From Pseudorhizobium banfieldiae (GTDB lineage: Bacteria; Pseudomonadota; Alphaproteobacteria; Rhizobiales; Rhizobiaceae): 64,000 nt of DNA. Below the pieces are notes generated by a model. The model was not told where the DNA came from. It worked only from the letters and a program-made list of their open reading frames with translations, and did no database searches. Both the position numbers and the translations under genes were made by a program. Where the stretch lies: positions 1,984,001-2,048,000 of the forward strand of contig NZ_FO082820.1 in the NCBI RefSeq assembly GCF_000967425.1. Reading direction: 5' to 3'. Of this stretch, positions 63,157-64,000 are shown piece after piece (within the stretch, counting starts at the first letter, position 1; each line of letters begins with the position of its first letter).

Positions 63157-64000
63157 TCAGCCCTGCGCGTTCAGCGCGAAGATCTTGCCGGGATTGAAGA
63201 TATTGTCCGGGTCAAGGCTCTTCTTGATCGAACGCATCAGATCAACGGCATCGCCAAGCTCCTGCTCCAGGAAGCTCATCTTCCCCTGGCCGATGCCGTG
63301 CTCGCCGGTGCATGTGCCGCCCATGGCGAGCGCCCGCGCGTTCAGACGCGCGACAAAGGCCTCGGCACGCGCGACGTCATCGGGGTCCTTGTCGTCGAAC
63401 AGGATGAGCACATGGAAATTGCCGTCCCCGGCATGCCCGACGATCGGCGCGAGGAACCCGTGTTCGGCGATATCGGCCTGGGTCTCGACGACGCAATCGG
63501 CAAGCCGCGATATTGGGACGCAGACATCCGTCGAGAGGCCGTTGAGATGCGGAGCCAATGCCCGCGACGCCCAGTAGGCATTGTGCCGTGCCTTCCAGAG
63601 CCGATTGCGTTCCTCGGCGTCCTGGGTATAGCTGAAGCTGTCCCCGCCGAACTCGGCCGCGATCTCCGAAAACTGCGCCGACTGGAGCGCCACGGTTTCC
63701 TCCGTCCCGTGAAACTCCAGGAACAGTGTCGGCTTCTCCGCGTAGGAGAGGCCGGAATAGCTGTTGCAGGCGCGCATCTGCATCTCGTCGAGCAGTTCGA
63801 TGCGAGCGACTGGGATTCCCATCTGGATCGTCATGATCACCGCATCGCAGGCCGCCTTGACCGACGGAAACGCGCAGACGCCACCACCGATCTTTTCGGG
63901 AATACCTTGCAGGCGGAGCGTGATGGACGTGATGACGCCGAGCGTGCCCTCGGAACCGACGAAGAGGCGGGTCAAGTCGTAACCGGCAGACGACTTTCGA
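63157..64000 (-). CDS. FAD-linked oxidase (D-lactate/glycolate oxidase-like), N-terminus beyond the window
   Basis: The frame stays open to the window end, beginning in-window RKSSAGYDLTRLFVGSEGTL. GYDLTRLFVGSEGTLGVIT is the end of the FAD-binding (PCMH) domain, and the C-terminal oxidase domain has LFLEFHGTEETVALQ, HAGDGNFHVLILFDDKDPDD and GTCTGEHGIGQGKMSFLEQE. This is the GlcD/Dld family, which oxidises D-lactate, glycolate or related 2-hydroxy acids and gives electrons to a cytochrome or quinone. The exact substrate cannot be set from the part seen. Confidence 0.9.
   Translation of the reverse strand, partial: RKSSAGYDLTRLFVGSEGTLGVITSITLRLQGIPEKIGGGVCAFPSVKAACDAVIMTIQMGIPVARIELLDEMQMRACNSYSGLSYAEKPTLFLEFHGTEETVALQSAQFSEIAAEFGGDSFSYTQDAEERNRLWKARHNAYWASRALAPHLNGLSTDVCVPISRLADCVVETQADIAEHGFLAPIVGHAGDGNFHVLILFDDKDPDDVARAEAFVARLNARALAMGGTCTGEHGIGQGKMSFLEQELGDAVDLMRSIKKSLDPDNIFNPGKIFALNAQG

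Overview
This window looks like chromosomal DNA from a Rhizobiaceae-type alphaproteobacterium. The evidence is a metC/aapJQMP general L-amino-acid transporter locus in the rhizobial order, a circularly permuted two-piece tmRNA with the tag ANDNYAEARLAA next to an alpha-type SspB adaptor, a cobalt-type nitrile hydratase with a His-rich N-terminus, and a high-GC, densely packed gene order. I saw no insertion sequence, prophage, CRISPR array or rRNA. The only canonical tRNA is tRNA-Lys(CTT). Two genes run off the window: an alpha/beta hydrolase at the left edge and an FAD-linked oxidase at the right edge.

Layout. 1-7.8 kb: hydrolase (partial), zinc-finger protein, FAD monooxygenase, metC, and divergently the aapJQMP transporter ending in a clear terminator. 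7.8-28.4 kb: a large phenylacetate (paa) degradation region in three transcription units. Unit 1 (minus) is paaJ-paaABCDE-paaA-like-paaZ. Unit 2 (plus) is paaG-paaI-paaK-paaR. Unit 3 (minus) is paaN-livKHMGF plus a hydratase/dehydrogenase fusion that can supply the missing PaaF and PaaH steps. Two near-identical palindromes (CCGACCGRTCGG) lie in front of units 1 and 2/3 and are the likely PaaR operators. A second regulator of another family, PaaX, lies just upstream of unit 1. Together these genes encode import, CoA activation, ring epoxidation, isomerisation, ring opening and beta-oxidation to acetyl-CoA and succinyl-CoA.

28.5-38 kb: tRNA-Lys, a PhzF-like protein, an endonuclease/phosphatase-fold protein, an Fe3+/phosphonate-type ABC transporter, a PLP aminotransferase preceded by a perfect 20-bp inverted repeat, and ilvC behind a TetR regulator. 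38-45 kb: a DUF4087 protein, a divergent Lrp regulator/amino-acid racemase pair, pdxJ, a RecD/Dda-like helicase, a lysE-nthA-nthB-accessory operon, and an aldo/keto reductase.

45-57.7 kb: ilvB-ilvN preceded by a probably leaderless 18-codon attenuator peptide rich in Ile/Leu/Val and a terminator; a HerA-like ATPase; miaA and serB head to head with abutting start codons; a GNAT acetyltransferase; degP; hflK-hflC; thyA-folA. 57.9-64 kb: permuted ssrA, sspB, a DUF4169 protein, a ribbon-helix-helix protein, a very large AsmA-family protein and the partial oxidase.

The most interesting items are the divergent PaaA paralogue in which an iron-ligand glutamate is replaced by lysine, the dual PaaR/PaaX control of a complete import-plus-degradation catabolon, the leaderless ilv attenuator, the permuted tmRNA next to its proteolytic adaptor, and the 20-bp inverted repeat upstream of the aminotransferase.
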